Source of the DNA: Mycolicibacterium komossense
GTDB lineage: Bacteria > Actinomycetota > Actinomycetes > Mycobacteriales > Mycobacteriaceae
Direction: 5' to 3'
Length of the DNA stretch: 64,000 nucleotides
Assembly (NCBI RefSeq): GCF_025822605.1
Contig: NZ_JACKTY010000021.1
Location: 35,943-99,942 of the forward strand
Both the position numbers and the translations under genes were made by a program. Positions 26,759 to 36,051 of this stretch are shown piece by piece. The notes under the pieces are model-generated. The model was not told where the DNA came from. It did not search any database and saw only the letters and a list, made by a program, of their open reading frames with translations. The first letter of the stretch is position 1, and every line of letters begins with the position of its first letter.

Positions 26759-28063
26759 TCGCTGCGGTCCCAAGGTGACCGGCAGCGTCGACCAGCCGCG
26801 CAGGACCCGGGTGTCCCGACGGAGGCCAGGGCCCGCCGGTCGCGCATCCGGGAACCGGTTGAAGAAGGAACTGAGTCCCACCTCGCCCTCGGCACGGGCC
26901 AGCGCGGCACCGAGGCAGAAATGCCGTCCACCCGAAAATGCAAGGTGCCGAGCAGCATTGGATCGCTCGATGTCGAATCGATCGGGATGCTCGAAAACGG
27001 CGGGGTCACGATTGGCCGCCGCCAGATAGATCACCACCATCTCTTCGCGAGCGACGCGGGTGCCGGCCACCTCGGTGTCGACCCGGGCCACCCGGCCGCT
27101 GAGTTGCACCGGCGAATCGAACCGCAGGATCTCCTCGACCGCACCGGCCCAGAGCGCCGGATTGTCCTGCAGCCGGGCGAGCTGATCCGGGGCATCCATC
27201 AGCAGGCGGATCCCGTTGCCCAGCAGGTTCACCGTCGTCTCGAACCCGGCGGCGAGCACCAGGCCGGCGACCGCCCGCAACTCGTCGTCGTCGAGGTGCG
27301 CGTCGCAGTCGGAGATCCGGATCAACTCGCTCATCAGGTCATCGCCCGGCTCGCGCCGCAGGCGCTCGAGATGATCTGCCAGCCAGGTGTTGAAACCGTC
27401 CAAGCCATCCTGCACCCGGCGGTACTGCTTCCACGTCAACCCGATGTCCAGGCTGGGCGCCGCCAGCTCGCCGAACTCCAGGATCTTCGCACGCTCGCTG
27501 TCGGGCACGCCGAGGATGTCGCTGATTATCGCGACCGGGAGTTGGGCGCAGTACCGGTCGACGACATCGACGGCGCGTGTTTCGGTAGACCCTTTCGCCG
27601 CCAATTCGTCGAGCAGTGCCTCCGCGGTGGCCGCCACCCGGCCCCGCAGTGCCGCGACAGCCCGCGGAGTGAACACTGACGAGACGGTCTTGCGATACCG
27701 GGTGTGCTCAGGCGGTTCGACCGCGAGCAGTGACGGTGGCCGCAGCGGATGCAATCCCGGTGTCCTGGTGCGGTTTTCGAGCCGGCGCAGCGGGCTGGGC
27801 AGGTTGGAGCCCAACGAGATGACGCGGAAATCGTCCGAGCGCAGCAACTCGTGGGCGACGCCGTGATCCACCGTCAGATACCCGGTGCGGCAGCGGATCA
27901 ACGGTTGCCCGCGACCGCGCAGTTCGTTGTAGAACGGGACGGGATCGGCCCGGACGGCCGGGTCGGCGACCAGGCGGGCCTGCGGATCACCGCGTCGCGC
28001 CCCGATGTTGACCAGCGCGCGGACCACGCCGTGCATCGATATCCAGTGCAACTGCTGCTTCAT
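26732..28063 (-). CDS. cyp140: cytochrome P450 CYP140
   Basis: 443 residues. The opening KQQLHWISMHGVVRALVNIG and the end RRDTRVLRGWSTLPVTLGPQ match M. tuberculosis CYP140 (Rv1880c) as I recall it. The I-helix is AGLVLAAGFETTVN, the ExxR-containing helix precedes FDSPVQLSGR, and the haem loop is FSGGRHFCLGAALARAE (ligand Cys). Substrate of CYP140 is unknown. A second in-frame start (MIH) at 28072 exists; I chose ATG 28063. Its position after the glnA3-like gene and before rpfC fits the order remembered for Rv1878-Rv1884c. Confidence 0.9.
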   Translation of the reverse strand: MKQQLHWISMHGVVRALVNIGARRGDPQARLVADPAVRADPVPFYNELRGRGQPLIRCRTGYLTVDHGVAHELLRSDDFRVISLGSNLPSPLRRLENRTRTPGLHPLRPPSLLAVEPPEHTRYRKTVSSVFTPRAVAALRGRVAATAEALLDELAAKGSTETRAVDVVDRYCAQLPVAIISDILGVPDSERAKILEFGELAAPSLDIGLTWKQYRRVQDGLDGFNTWLADHLERLRREPGDDLMSELIRISDCDAHLDDDELRAVAGLVLAAGFETTVNLLGNGIRLLMDAPDQLARLQDNPALWAGAVEEILRFDSPVQLSGRVARVDTEVAGTRVAREEMVVIYLAAANRDPAVFEHPDRFDIERSNAARHLAFSGGRHFCLGAALARAEGEVGLSSFFNRFPDARPAGPGLRRDTRVLRGWSTLPVTLGPQRLAPVSGVR

Positions 28064-28137
28064 GTGAATCACGCTACGAGTACCACGGAGAACGTGCCAG
28101 CCTGGTGATTCGCTGTGACTGCTGCGTGGTCAACGCA

Positions 28138-28143
28138 TACGCT
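28138..28143 (+). promoter_or_regulatory. -10 element of the small exported protein gene
   Basis: TACGCT with 6 nt to the ATG at 28150, supporting that start over an earlier in-frame one at 28105. Confidence 0.45.
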
Positions 28144-28149
28144 TCGAAC

Positions 28150-28551
28150 ATGATTGCGCGTCTCGCGGTGTTTCCGGTGACTCTGGGTGTCGTGCTCGGC
28201 GCCATCGCGGCCGCAGGGTCCGCGTCCAGTGAGGTCCCCGCGGCCTGCGACTTCACCCTCAGTGCACCCAGCGTCGTCGAGGTGTCCGGCACCCAGATGG
28301 TGACCGCCACGCTGACCCCGGCGGCATGTAAGGGCACGGCGAACCCGAAGTCGTCGCAGGTCTGCATCGCCGCATCCGGTGCCAGCCCCGGCCGGTGCGA
28401 GTTGGCCAACGGTTATGAGATCGCGCAGGTCTACCTGTCGCCGTACATCCCCGGGGTCAACTATGTCGCGAACGGCACGGGCTGCGCCGGGATCGCAACG
28501 CCGTCGGGCGCCATCTGTTCGTCGATCGGTCCGAAAGCCGCCACCCTGTAG
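28150..28551 (+). CDS. small exported protein, six cysteines
   Basis: 133 residues. Residues 1-26 are a signal peptide (MIARLAVFPVTLGVVLGAIA then an Ala-rich site before SSEVPAAC). The mature part has six Cys (ACDFTL, ACKG, QVCIA, GRCEL, GCAG, ICSS), likely three disulphides, and few charged residues. It resembles secreted mycobacterial hypotheticals. Not assigned to a family I know. It converges with cyp124, 14 bp away. Confidence 0.65.
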   Translation: MIARLAVFPVTLGVVLGAIAAAGSASSEVPAACDFTLSAPSVVEVSGTQMVTATLTPAACKGTANPKSSQVCIAASGASPGRCELANGYEIAQVYLSPYIPGVNYVANGTGCAGIATPSGAICSSIGPKAATL

Positions 28552-28565
28552 TCGGGCGAGGTCGG

Positions 28566-29849
28566 TCACCGCGGGGTCCAACGGACCGGCAGCCGCTTGA
28601 TCCCGTGGATGAACGACGACAGCAGCCGCGCCGGCTCATCCGTCACACGGATATCGGGGATCTGCGCATGCAACTCCTCGAAGGCCACACTGATCTCGCG
28701 GCGGGCGAGATTCGCGCCGAGGCAGAAGTGCACACCGCCCCCGCCGAATCCCAGATGCGGGTTGGAGTCGCGACGGATGTCGAAGCGCCACGGATCCTGG
28801 AACCTCTCCTGGTCTCGGTTGGCCGAGCCGTACCAGAGCGTGACCTTGTCGCCGGATGCCATCGAAACGCCGCTGAGTTCGATATCGCGGGTCAGCGTGC
28901 GGCGCATGTAGATGACCGGCGACGCCCACCGGATGATCTCTTCGACCGCGGTCTTGCTGTGGCCGTTGAAATCACGCCACCAGGTATCGCGCTCCTGCGG
29001 ATAGCGGGTCAGGGCCAGCAGGCCGTGGCTGATCGCGTTGCGGGTGGTCTCGTTTCCGGCCACCACCAGCAGGATGAAGAACGAGGCCACCTCGGCCGAG
29101 GTGAGCCGTTCGCCGTCGACCTCGGCGTGGACCAGGCTGGTGGTCAGATCCTCCTGCGGGTGGTCTCTGCGGTCGTCGGCCAGCGCGTGTGCGTAGGCGC
29201 CGATATCCATCGCGACCTTGACGAAACCGTCGAAGTCGGTGGTCAGGTCCGGATCTCCGAACCCGAGGATGACGTTCGTCCATCTGAAGATCGAATCGTG
29301 ATCCGCGGCGGGGATGCCCATCATGTCGCAGATGACCTGTAGCGGTAACGGGCCGGCCAACTCGGCGACCAGTTCGGCGTTACCGTCGGGGTGCTTGGCG
29401 ACCATGTCGGCGACCAGACGGCGGGCGCGATCGCGCACCGCGGCCTCGACGCGAGCCACCACTTTCGGGGTGAACGCCCGGCTGACGATCGCCCGCAGGC
29501 GCTGATGACGCGGATCGTCCATCGCGATCATCGAGCCGAAATACTCTGCCAGTTCCGGTGTTTGGTCACCAATCGTGATCCCGCCGCTGGAACTGAAGAC
29601 ATCGGGGTGGCGGCTGGCGAAATGCACGTCGTCGTAGCGGGTGAGCGCCCAGTGCCCCTGTCCGGGATCGAAACCCGCCAGCCCGGTCGTCGCGCCGAAG
29701 AACGTGATCGGGGACTCCCGGCGCAACGTGGCGAAGGCACCCTCGCGGATGTCGTCGTCAAGGGCCCAGAATTCCCACGCGGACAGGTTGATGTCGGGCA
29801 GCGGTACATCGGGCGGCGGCGCTCCGTTGACAGGTGTCAGGATTCCCAC
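28566..29849 (-). CDS. cyp124: cytochrome P450 CYP124 (methyl-branched lipid omega-hydroxylase)
   Basis: 427 residues, versus 428 for M. tuberculosis CYP124 (Rv2266), with near-identical landmark stretches: FWALDDDIREGAFATLRRES, DQTPELAEYFGSMI, ILLVVAGNETTRNAISHG (I-helix) and FGGGGVHFCLGANLARRE (haem Cys). CYP124 hydroxylates methyl-branched lipids and can oxidise the sterol side chain. GTG start at 29849 lies 6 nt from TAGGCT. In M. tuberculosis it sits elsewhere, so this copy may be relocated or an additional paralogue. Confidence 0.88.
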   Translation of the reverse strand: MGILTPVNGAPPPDVPLPDINLSAWEFWALDDDIREGAFATLRRESPITFFGATTGLAGFDPGQGHWALTRYDDVHFASRHPDVFSSSGGITIGDQTPELAEYFGSMIAMDDPRHQRLRAIVSRAFTPKVVARVEAAVRDRARRLVADMVAKHPDGNAELVAELAGPLPLQVICDMMGIPAADHDSIFRWTNVILGFGDPDLTTDFDGFVKVAMDIGAYAHALADDRRDHPQEDLTTSLVHAEVDGERLTSAEVASFFILLVVAGNETTRNAISHGLLALTRYPQERDTWWRDFNGHSKTAVEEIIRWASPVIYMRRTLTRDIELSGVSMASGDKVTLWYGSANRDQERFQDPWRFDIRRDSNPHLGFGGGGVHFCLGANLARREISVAFEELHAQIPDIRVTDEPARLLSSFIHGIKRLPVRWTPR

Positions 29850-29855
29850 CAGGGG

Positions 29856-29861
29856 AGCCTA
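29856..29861 (-). promoter_or_regulatory. -10 element of cyp124 (leaderless)
   Basis: Minus-strand TAGGCT with 6 nt to the GTG at 29849. Confidence 0.5.
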
Positions 29862-29926
29862 GATTCACCTGACTTCACCACGTGGCCAGATGGAGAGATC
29901 GCGCCGGGATGAGGAAAGCTGGTTCG

Positions 29927-31096
29927 GTGAGCATGAAGCGCACGACAGCCGCCGAAGGACTACCGGCCCTGGTGTGTGGCGCCTGCGGCGCGCGCTACGA
30001 CGTCTCGACCCTGGCCTGGCGCTGTAACTGCGGCGGGGTGTTCGACATCGATTCGGCACCCGCCCTGGATATCACCGCGGTACAGGGGAGTCGTGGTTCC
30101 CTGTGGCGCTACGAATCGGTGCTGCCCGTGCCCTTCGATGCCGAAATCAGCCTGGGCGAAGGCAGATCGCCGATCGTCGAGGCACGAGGGCTGCCCAACG
30201 TCGGGCTCAAGGCGGACTTCCTGATGCCGACGCTGTCGTTCAAGGACCGCGGCGCGGTGGTGCTGGCAACCCTGGCCAAGCGCCTCGGGGTGACCTCGGC
30301 ACTGGTGGACAGCAGTGGGAACGCCGGGACGGCCGCGGCGGCGTACTTCGCCCGCGCCGGCATCCCGATCCAGGTCTTCGTCCCGGCCTCGACATCGCCC
30401 GGCAAGCTCGCCCAGATGCGGGCCCACGGCGCCGAGCTGACCCTGGTCTCCGGAACCCGCGCCGACACCTCCTCGGCGGCGCTGGACGCTGCCGAGGCGC
30501 CGGGAGTGTTCTATGCGAGCCACGTCTTCCATCCGTATTTCCTGCACGGGGTGAAGACCTACGGTTACGAGATCTGGGAGCACTGCGGCGGCGAGCTGCC
30601 GTCGACCGTCGTGGTGCCCGTCGGCAACGGCACCATGCTGCTGGGCTGCTATCTGGCGTTCCGGGAACTGGTCGGCGCGGGTCTGGCCGCGAGGATGCCG
30701 ACCCTGGTAGCCGTGCAGGCGGCGGGTTGCTCGCCGCTGGAGGTGGCCTTCGCCGCTCGGCAGGACACGGTGGCCCCGGTGCAGGCGCAGCCGACCGTCG
30801 CGGAAGGCATCGCGATTGCGGCGCCACCGCGAGGTGCACAGATCCTGGCCGCAGTGCGCGCCACCGGCGGCACGGTCGTGGCGGTCAGCGATGCGCAGGT
30901 GCGGGCCGGGCGGGCTGAACTTGCCGCGCAGGGTCTCTATGTGGAGCCGACGTCGGCGGTCTGCTGGGCCGCTGCGCGGGTGGCCGCCACGCCTGCACCA
31001 GAACGTCCCTGGAACTGGGAGTTGGCGGTGGAGCTGCTGCGTGCCGACAACGTCATAATTCCGCTATGCGGTGCGGGGTTAAAAGCACCGGGCTGA
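29927..31096 (+). CDS. threonine synthase-like PLP-dependent enzyme
   Basis: 389 residues of fold type II. The N-terminus has a zinc-ribbon-like pair LVCGACGARYD and CNCGGVFD, as in threonine synthases. LSFKDRGAVV holds the PLP Lys, DSSGNAGTAAAAYFARAG the phosphate loop and PVGNGTMLLGCY the Gly-rich phosphate-binding turn. The bona fide biosynthetic thrC usually sits with hom and thrB, which are absent here. A related role such as cysteine synthase-like or threonine dehydratase-like is possible. GTG 29927 follows AGGAAAG at 29911-29917; ATG 29933 is an alternative. Confidence 0.8.
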   Translation: MSMKRTTAAEGLPALVCGACGARYDVSTLAWRCNCGGVFDIDSAPALDITAVQGSRGSLWRYESVLPVPFDAEISLGEGRSPIVEARGLPNVGLKADFLMPTLSFKDRGAVVLATLAKRLGVTSALVDSSGNAGTAAAAYFARAGIPIQVFVPASTSPGKLAQMRAHGAELTLVSGTRADTSSAALDAAEAPGVFYASHVFHPYFLHGVKTYGYEIWEHCGGELPSTVVVPVGNGTMLLGCYLAFRELVGAGLAARMPTLVAVQAAGCSPLEVAFAARQDTVAPVQAQPTVAEGIAIAAPPRGAQILAAVRATGGTVVAVSDAQVRAGRAELAAQGLYVEPTSAVCWAAARVAATPAPERPWNWELAVELLRADNVIIPLCGAGLKAPG

Positions 31097-31113
31097 CTGG
31101 GTACACAGGCGCC

Positions 31114-31551
31114 ATGCCATCCGTTTCCCGCACATTCACCGTCACCGCAGCGCCGAAGCAGGTTCTGGACTATCTGAAGGATTTCGCCAACGCCGAGGAG
31201 TGGGACCCAGGTACCCAAACCTGCACCCGCATCGACGACGGCCCGGTCACCATCGGCTCCAGTTGGCACAACGTCTCCAAGATCGTCGGAGTCACCGCCG
31301 AGCTCAAGTACGTGCTGCGGGAGCTGACAGAGAGCCGGCTGGTCTTCGAGGGGACCAACAAGTCGGCCACGTCCACCGACACCATCGTCGTCACGCCCGC
31401 CCAGGGCGGAGCCCAACTCGACTATCGGGCCGACCTCGAAATGCACGGCCCGGCGAAGCTGATGAGCCCCGCGATGAAACTGGTTTTCGAGAAGCTCGCC
31501 GGCGAAACCGAAACCCAGATGACCAAGGTGCTGAATTCGTTGAGCGGGTAG
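31114..31551 (+). CDS. SRPBCC (polyketide cyclase/dehydrase-like) protein, Rv1883c-like
   Basis: 145 residues with the START/Bet v1-like helix-grip fold: SVSRTFTVTAAPKQVLDYLK, DFANAEEWDPGTQTC, then strands ending in the long C-terminal helix LMSPAMKLVFEKLAGETETQ. Such proteins bind lipophilic ligands. I recall Rv1883c, next to rpfC, as similar, which fits the neighbour here, though strand relations may differ. ATG 31114 was chosen where the fold starts. Confidence 0.75.
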   Translation: MPSVSRTFTVTAAPKQVLDYLKDFANAEEWDPGTQTCTRIDDGPVTIGSSWHNVSKIVGVTAELKYVLRELTESRLVFEGTNKSATSTDTIVVTPAQGGAQLDYRADLEMHGPAKLMSPAMKLVFEKLAGETETQMTKVLNSLSG

Positions 31552-31598
31552 CTCAGCCGAGCTTCCAGTTCGTCGCGCGGCGTAGCCCTGCGCGGAGT

Positions 31599-32108
<510 letters not shown>

Positions 32109-32220
32109 TCAGTGATGTGCCCGAGATTGCGTCGTGACCTGTCCGGCACGAGGGCACAAATGGGGCTGCGACGAGCGCGCGGCGCCCACGCTTCACCGCA
32201 GGGACCTGGCCTGTGCTGGT

Positions 32221-32226
32221 TAGGGT
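32221..32226 (+). promoter_or_regulatory. -10 element of the LLM oxidoreductase gene
   Basis: TAGGGT with 6 nt to the GTG at 32233, which decides between two adjacent GTG codons (32230 and 32233). Confidence 0.5.
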
Positions 32227-32232
32227 GGCGTG

Positions 32233-33117
32233 GTGAAGATCAGATTCGGTGTAAGCCTCGGTGCTGACACCGGTCCCGAACATCTCGGCGCGATCGTCGA
32301 CCGGTTGGAAGCTGCCGATGTCGACTCGTTGTGGTTCTCCGAACTCGTCTACTCGAAAGCCGTCGACCCGTTCGTCGGGATGGCGTTCGCGCTGGGGCGC
32401 ACCCAGCGCCTCAAGGTCGGCACGTCGGTGGCGGTACTGCCCGGCGGCCGGCACCCCGTGCTGGTGGCCAAGACGTTGGCGTCGTTGGCCGCCCTCGGCC
32501 CCAAGCGAGTGCTCCCCGCTTTCGGGTTGCGGTCCGCGATCCCGTCCGAACGGGAAATATTCGCGGTTCCCGACGGGCAGCGCGCGGCGGTGTTCGACGA
32601 ATCGCTGCAGCTGCTGCGCGCGGCGCTCGCCGGCGACGACGTCGACTTCGCCGGCGACTTCTTCACCGTGACCGGGGCCGGTGTCGGTGACCCCACCGCC
32701 GTGCCGCTCGACATCTGGCTGGGTGGTTCGGCTCCCGCGGCGTTTCGGCGGATCGGCCGCTTCGGCGACGGCTGGCTGGGCAGCTTCCTGACCCCGGATG
32801 AAGCGCGGCGGGCCCGTGAGCAGATTCAAGCCGAAGCCGCGCAGGTCGGCCGTGAGATCGAACCAGACCACTTCGGGATCAGCCTGGCTGTCGCCGAGGG
32901 CGGCCTCGGCGCCGAGGCCGTGGCGGCGATCCGAAGCCGACGACCCGATGTCGAGCCCGCCGACCTCATCGCCGGCAGCTGGGCCGATCTGCATCGCCAG
33001 CTCGACGGTTACATTGCAGCCGGCCTGACGAAATTCGTCGTGCGCCCGGCCGGACCGACCGGGGCCGACGAGTTCATCGACCGCTTCATCGCCGAACTGC
33101 TGCCACGAGAGAACTGA
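32233..33117 (+). CDS. LLM-class F420-dependent oxidoreductase
   Basis: 294 residues with a luciferase-like TIM barrel: IRFGVSLGADTGPEHLGAIV, LWFSELVYSKAVDPFVGMAF, and LPGGRHPVLVAKTLASLAAL, then PLDIWLGGSAPAAFRRIGRF. The pattern matches the mycobacterial F420 family that I remember as typified by MSMEG_3544 and Rv1855c. It reduces or oxidises an unknown substrate with F420. It stands alone between rpfC and exported proteins. Confidence 0.85.
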   Translation: MKIRFGVSLGADTGPEHLGAIVDRLEAADVDSLWFSELVYSKAVDPFVGMAFALGRTQRLKVGTSVAVLPGGRHPVLVAKTLASLAALGPKRVLPAFGLRSAIPSEREIFAVPDGQRAAVFDESLQLLRAALAGDDVDFAGDFFTVTGAGVGDPTAVPLDIWLGGSAPAAFRRIGRFGDGWLGSFLTPDEARRAREQIQAEAAQVGREIEPDHFGISLAVAEGGLGAEAVAAIRSRRPDVEPADLIAGSWADLHRQLDGYIAAGLTKFVVRPAGPTGADEFIDRFIAELLPREN

Positions 33118-33151
33118 ACCGGCCGCGGAAATCCCGGCAGCGCTGGTGACC

Positions 33152-33185
33152 GAGCCCGCTGGACGGGCGGGACGTGTGCGGGCTC
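33152..33185. terminator. hairpin with 8-bp perfect stem between the LLM gene and an exported protein
   Basis: GAGCCCGC and GCGGGCTC enclose an 18-nt loop in the 109-bp gap. No U-tract follows, so it may be a weak or protein-dependent terminator. Confidence 0.4.
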
Positions 33186-33226
33186 GTTAGCATGCGAGAT
33201 CACGTCGGCCATCCCGAAGGAGCGTC

Positions 33227-33763
33227 ATGATCCGCGCAGCAGTCATTACGGCCTCGGCGGTGGTGGCGGCGTTCGGTCTCGCTGCGCCCGTCGCGATGGC
33301 CGATCCGGTCACAGCCGGTGCCACCGCCTACATGTTCGGCGCCTGCTACACCCCTGATCTGCCCGTGGTGGAGCAGCCCGGCACGATCATGTACGGCTGC
33401 GACGGCACCAGCGTCATGCAGGACATGTCGTGGACCTCCTGGGGTGCCGACGGTGCGACCGGCACGGGCACCGACAACTCCGTGGAATGCCAGCCCAACT
33501 GCGCGCAAGGTCGGCGGCTGCTCAATCCGATCATCGTCCACGCGTGGAATCCGCTGCCGCCCAAGACGTCTGGCTGCCCGGCCGGAGTCGACTTCTATAG
33601 CGACTACACCGTCGCCTACCCGCAGGACGCCCCGCCGTGGGTGAAGCCCGGCACCTCGTGGGCCGCCGATGTCGACTACATCTACGTCGACGGGATGCCT
33701 GCGGTGCATTTCAAGGATCAAAAGCCGCTGAGTTGCTCCGCGGCGGCGGTTCGGCCGGTCTAG
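33227..33763 (+). CDS. exported protein, hypothetical
   Basis: 178 residues. Signal peptide at residues 1-25 (AVITASAVVAAFGLAAPVAM, cut after AMA). The mature part is rich in Gly, Pro, Trp and Tyr with six Cys (ACYTPD, YGCDG, ECQPNC, GCPAG, SCSAA), an even number suggesting disulphides. Strongly compact aromatic motifs (MSWTSWGADGATGTGTDNSV) suggest a beta-rich secreted protein. AAGGAG before ATG 33227 is a good ribosome site. No known domain recognised. It overlaps the convergent DCC protein gene by 4 bp. Confidence 0.65.
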   Translation: MIRAAVITASAVVAAFGLAAPVAMADPVTAGATAYMFGACYTPDLPVVEQPGTIMYGCDGTSVMQDMSWTSWGADGATGTGTDNSVECQPNCAQGRRLLNPIIVHAWNPLPPKTSGCPAGVDFYSDYTVAYPQDAPPWVKPGTSWAADVDYIYVDGMPAVHFKDQKPLSCSAAAVRPV

Positions 33764-34137
33764 CAGCCGGCCGGATCCGACTGGCAGTACGGCGTCGTGC
33801 CCGGGAACCGGTAGCGGTGCGTGGCCACCCAGCGGTACACGGCTTCCTGCACTTGCCGGACGCCGACCATTCGATAGAACCTCAGCGGCAGTCGAGTGCC
33901 CAGAGCGGCCGAGAGCGCGGCGTTGACGGCTTCGGCGGCGGCGTAGACCTGCCCGGACGAATCCAGCCACCAGACCGACTCGGGTAGCCGCTCCGGCGCA
34001 ACGCCGAGGCGTTGCGCCGTGCCGGCCTGCTGATACGGCTCAGTCAGCAGCTCACCGGTGCGATCCCAGCGGACCAGGGTGTTGCGGGCCCGGGTGCACA
34101 TTCCGCACTCACCGTCGAAGAACAGCACGCCGGTCAT
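33760..34137 (-). CDS. DCC-family thiol-disulfide oxidoreductase (DUF393)
   Basis: 125 residues. It begins MTGVLFFDGECGMCTRARNT, the DxxCxxC signature with Cys11 and Cys14, followed by VWWLDSSGQVYAAAEAVNAA and the C-terminal RWVATHRYRF, all typical of DUF393. The family is thioredoxin-like, but substrate is unknown. Two Cys near the C-terminus (CQSD, GC) are additional. It ends within the exported gene's 3' end. Confidence 0.85.
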   Translation of the reverse strand: MTGVLFFDGECGMCTRARNTLVRWDRTGELLTEPYQQAGTAQRLGVAPERLPESVWWLDSSGQVYAAAEAVNAALSAALGTRLPLRFYRMVGVRQVQEAVYRWVATHRYRFPGTTPYCQSDPAGC

Positions 34138-34197
34138 GAGATCGATTGTCCACCGGGGTCGTGGTCACGGCCGAGTTGGTTGCCAAGGTCCCCGAAG

Positions 34198-34209
34198 AAG
34201 GGACTTTCG
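34198..34209 (+). promoter_or_regulatory. possible DosR half-site upstream of fdxA
   Basis: AAGGGACTTTCG matches one half of the DosR box (GGGACT core), about 46 nt before the fdxA start. The other half is poor. fdxA of M. tuberculosis is a known DosR target, which makes this worth noting. Confidence 0.35.
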
Positions 34210-34236
34210 CCGCGGCCCATTCCGCGCCGGCGCACT

Positions 34237-34242
34237 TAACGT
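34237..34242 (+). promoter_or_regulatory. -10 element of fdxA
   Basis: TAACGT with 7 nt to the ATG at 34250; leaderless. Confidence 0.45.
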
Positions 34243-34249
34243 CAGGACC

Positions 34250-34603
34250 ATGACGTATGTGATCGGAACAGCGTGCGTGGACATCGCCGACAAATCCTGC
34301 GTGGCCGAGTGCCCGGTGGACTGCATCTACGAGGGCAATCGCACCCTCTACATCAACCCCGACGAATGTGTTGACTGTGGCGCCTGCAAGCTGATCTGCA
34401 AGGTCGACGCCATCTACTACGAGACCGACCTGCCCGAAGACCAGGAACAGCACCTGGCCGACAACGCCGCGTTCTTCACCATGGTGCTGCCGGGCCGAGA
34501 GCAGCCCCTCGGTGCGCCGGGTGGCGCGACCCGGCTCGGGGCTGTTGGTGTCGACACCCCGCTGATCGCAGCCGTCCCGTGCAGGTCAGGTCAGCCGAGC
34601 TGA
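34250..34603 (+). CDS. fdxA: seven-iron ferredoxin FdxA
   Basis: 117 residues, close to M. tuberculosis FdxA (Rv2007c, 114 aa). MTYVIGTACVDIADKSCVAE then CPVDCIYEG supply the [3Fe-4S]/[4Fe-4S] ligands, and CVDCGACKLICKV the second cluster, where the usual Pro after the last Cys is Lys. The C-terminal DNAAFFTMVLPGREQPLG and GVDTPLIAAVP are typical of FdxA rather than FdxC. It carries electrons to cytochromes P450 or other redox enzymes; three P450 genes lie within 8 kb. Expected to respond to hypoxia if the DosR site is real. Confidence 0.9.
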   Translation: MTYVIGTACVDIADKSCVAECPVDCIYEGNRTLYINPDECVDCGACKLICKVDAIYYETDLPEDQEQHLADNAAFFTMVLPGREQPLGAPGGATRLGAVGVDTPLIAAVPCRSGQPS

Positions 34604-34788
34604 TCCAGCGTTGGCTTTTCACGTCACGATCCGGTAAAGAAAGAGCATCGAGCCGCTATACCTGTGCGCGGGTAGGCTCACGCGATGCGGGTCAGCTCCT
34701 GGCCTCGCTACCCCGGACAGCGTGACGGCGTTTCTGGATGGCGCATCCAGCGGCGGTGGCGCGGCCCGGGCACGAAGGGAGTACATAC

Positions 34789-35979
34789 GTGGACACCGTG
34801 CTCGGTCTCCTGGTGACGCCGACGAATGTCCAGACCGTGCTGGTGGAAGGGCAAACCGGTGACGGAGCCACCCTCGAACACGACGAGTTCACCACCCGGG
34901 CCTCCGAGGAAGTGGCCGAGGCTGTGCTCAGCATCGCCGAGGCAGAAGGTCAGCGGCTGCACTCCATCGGCGTGACGTGGAGCGACGACGCCGACCTGGA
35001 AGCCTCCCAGCTGCTGGACTCTCTTGCCGGCCTCGGTCTGCACAACATCGTGCTGGTGAAACTTCCGCAAGCCGCCGAAGCGCTGGCCTGCAGCATCGGG
35101 CGGGTGATCGGTTACGAACGCACCGCGGTGTGCGTCGTCGAGCCCGATGCGGTGATGCTGTCGCTGGTCGACACCTATGACGGTGAAGTCGAAACACTGG
35201 TCAGTCACACCCTCGACAGCGAGAACGCGCTCATCGACTGGGTGACCGCCATCTTCGATCGCGACGACTGGCGCCCCGAAGGGCTTTTCGTGGTCGGTTC
35301 GGTCGGTGGGCTCAAAGCCGTCGCAACCCGGCTTGAGGAGGCGCTGGCCTTGCCGGTTTTCGATCCGCCGGAGGCCGAGTTGGCTCTGGCGCACGGCGCC
35401 GCGCTGGCCTCTGCCACCTCCGCCGGAGCTCAGTCGCTGTTCGGGACCGGCGAGGAAGACCGTTGGGAGTACACCCCCGAACCGCGTCGCGTCATCAAGC
35501 GCAAGTCCTACGCCGCCCCGATGACGATGCTGGTGGCCGGTGCGGTGACTTTCGTGGTGTCGGTTTCGCTGGCGCTGGGCCCCCATCTGGTTCCGGCCCA
35601 ATCGATACCGGTCGAGAGTCGCGAGGTCCTCCAGACCGCCGGCACACCGCCGATCGCGGCGCCGATCGTGCCGGAGGCACCGCCCGCGGTCCCGGTGGCT
35701 GATGCGCCGCCGCCGCAAGCAGTCGACCCGGCCCCGGCACCCGAGGAAGCGCTGCCTCCCGCGCCGGAACCGGAGTCCACCTACGCGCCGGAGCCGCAGG
35801 CCCCGGCCTATGTACCCGACGACCCGGCCGCCGTCGCGCCGCCGGCCGATGTGGCCTCGCCCGCGTACGTGCCTCCGCCCGCATACGTGCCGCCGCCGGC
35901 GCCGCAGGTGGTGGCGCCGCCCGAACCGCAGACACCGGTTCGGTCCTGGCTCAAGGAAAAGCTGCACCTCGGGAACTGA
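34789..35979 (+). CDS. mycobacterial DUF7159-like membrane protein with Pro-rich tail
   Basis: 396 residues starting with GTG 34789, supported by GAAGGGA at 34773-34779. Residues 1-about 225 are a soluble domain with an ATPase-like fold feel (VLGLLVTPTNVQTVLVEGQT; RTAVCVVEPDAVMLSLVDTY). Residues about 248-265 (MTMLVAGAVTFVVSVSLA) form one membrane helix. The remaining 130 residues are mainly Pro, Ala and Glu with repeated PAYVPP units, probably spanning the wall. I recall a mycobacterial DUF of this layout without function. The C-terminus ends in a short basic motif (WLKEKLHLGN). Confidence 0.7.
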   Translation: MDTVLGLLVTPTNVQTVLVEGQTGDGATLEHDEFTTRASEEVAEAVLSIAEAEGQRLHSIGVTWSDDADLEASQLLDSLAGLGLHNIVLVKLPQAAEALACSIGRVIGYERTAVCVVEPDAVMLSLVDTYDGEVETLVSHTLDSENALIDWVTAIFDRDDWRPEGLFVVGSVGGLKAVATRLEEALALPVFDPPEAELALAHGAALASATSAGAQSLFGTGEEDRWEYTPEPRRVIKRKSYAAPMTMLVAGAVTFVVSVSLALGPHLVPAQSIPVESREVLQTAGTPPIAAPIVPEAPPAVPVADAPPPQAVDPAPAPEEALPPAPEPESTYAPEPQAPAYVPDDPAAVAPPADVASPAYVPPPAYVPPPAPQVVAPPEPQTPVRSWLKEKLHLGN

Positions 35980-36051
35980 TCAGCCGTCACCGTGGAGGTT
36001 CTCAGCCGTCGGTGATCTCGCCCGGTCGACAGATCGGGATCGGTTTACCAG

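Noticed and set aside
34708..35967. 419-codon minus-strand frame rich in Arg/Gly
   Set aside because: Mirror of the Pro/Ala-rich tail of the plus-strand membrane protein.
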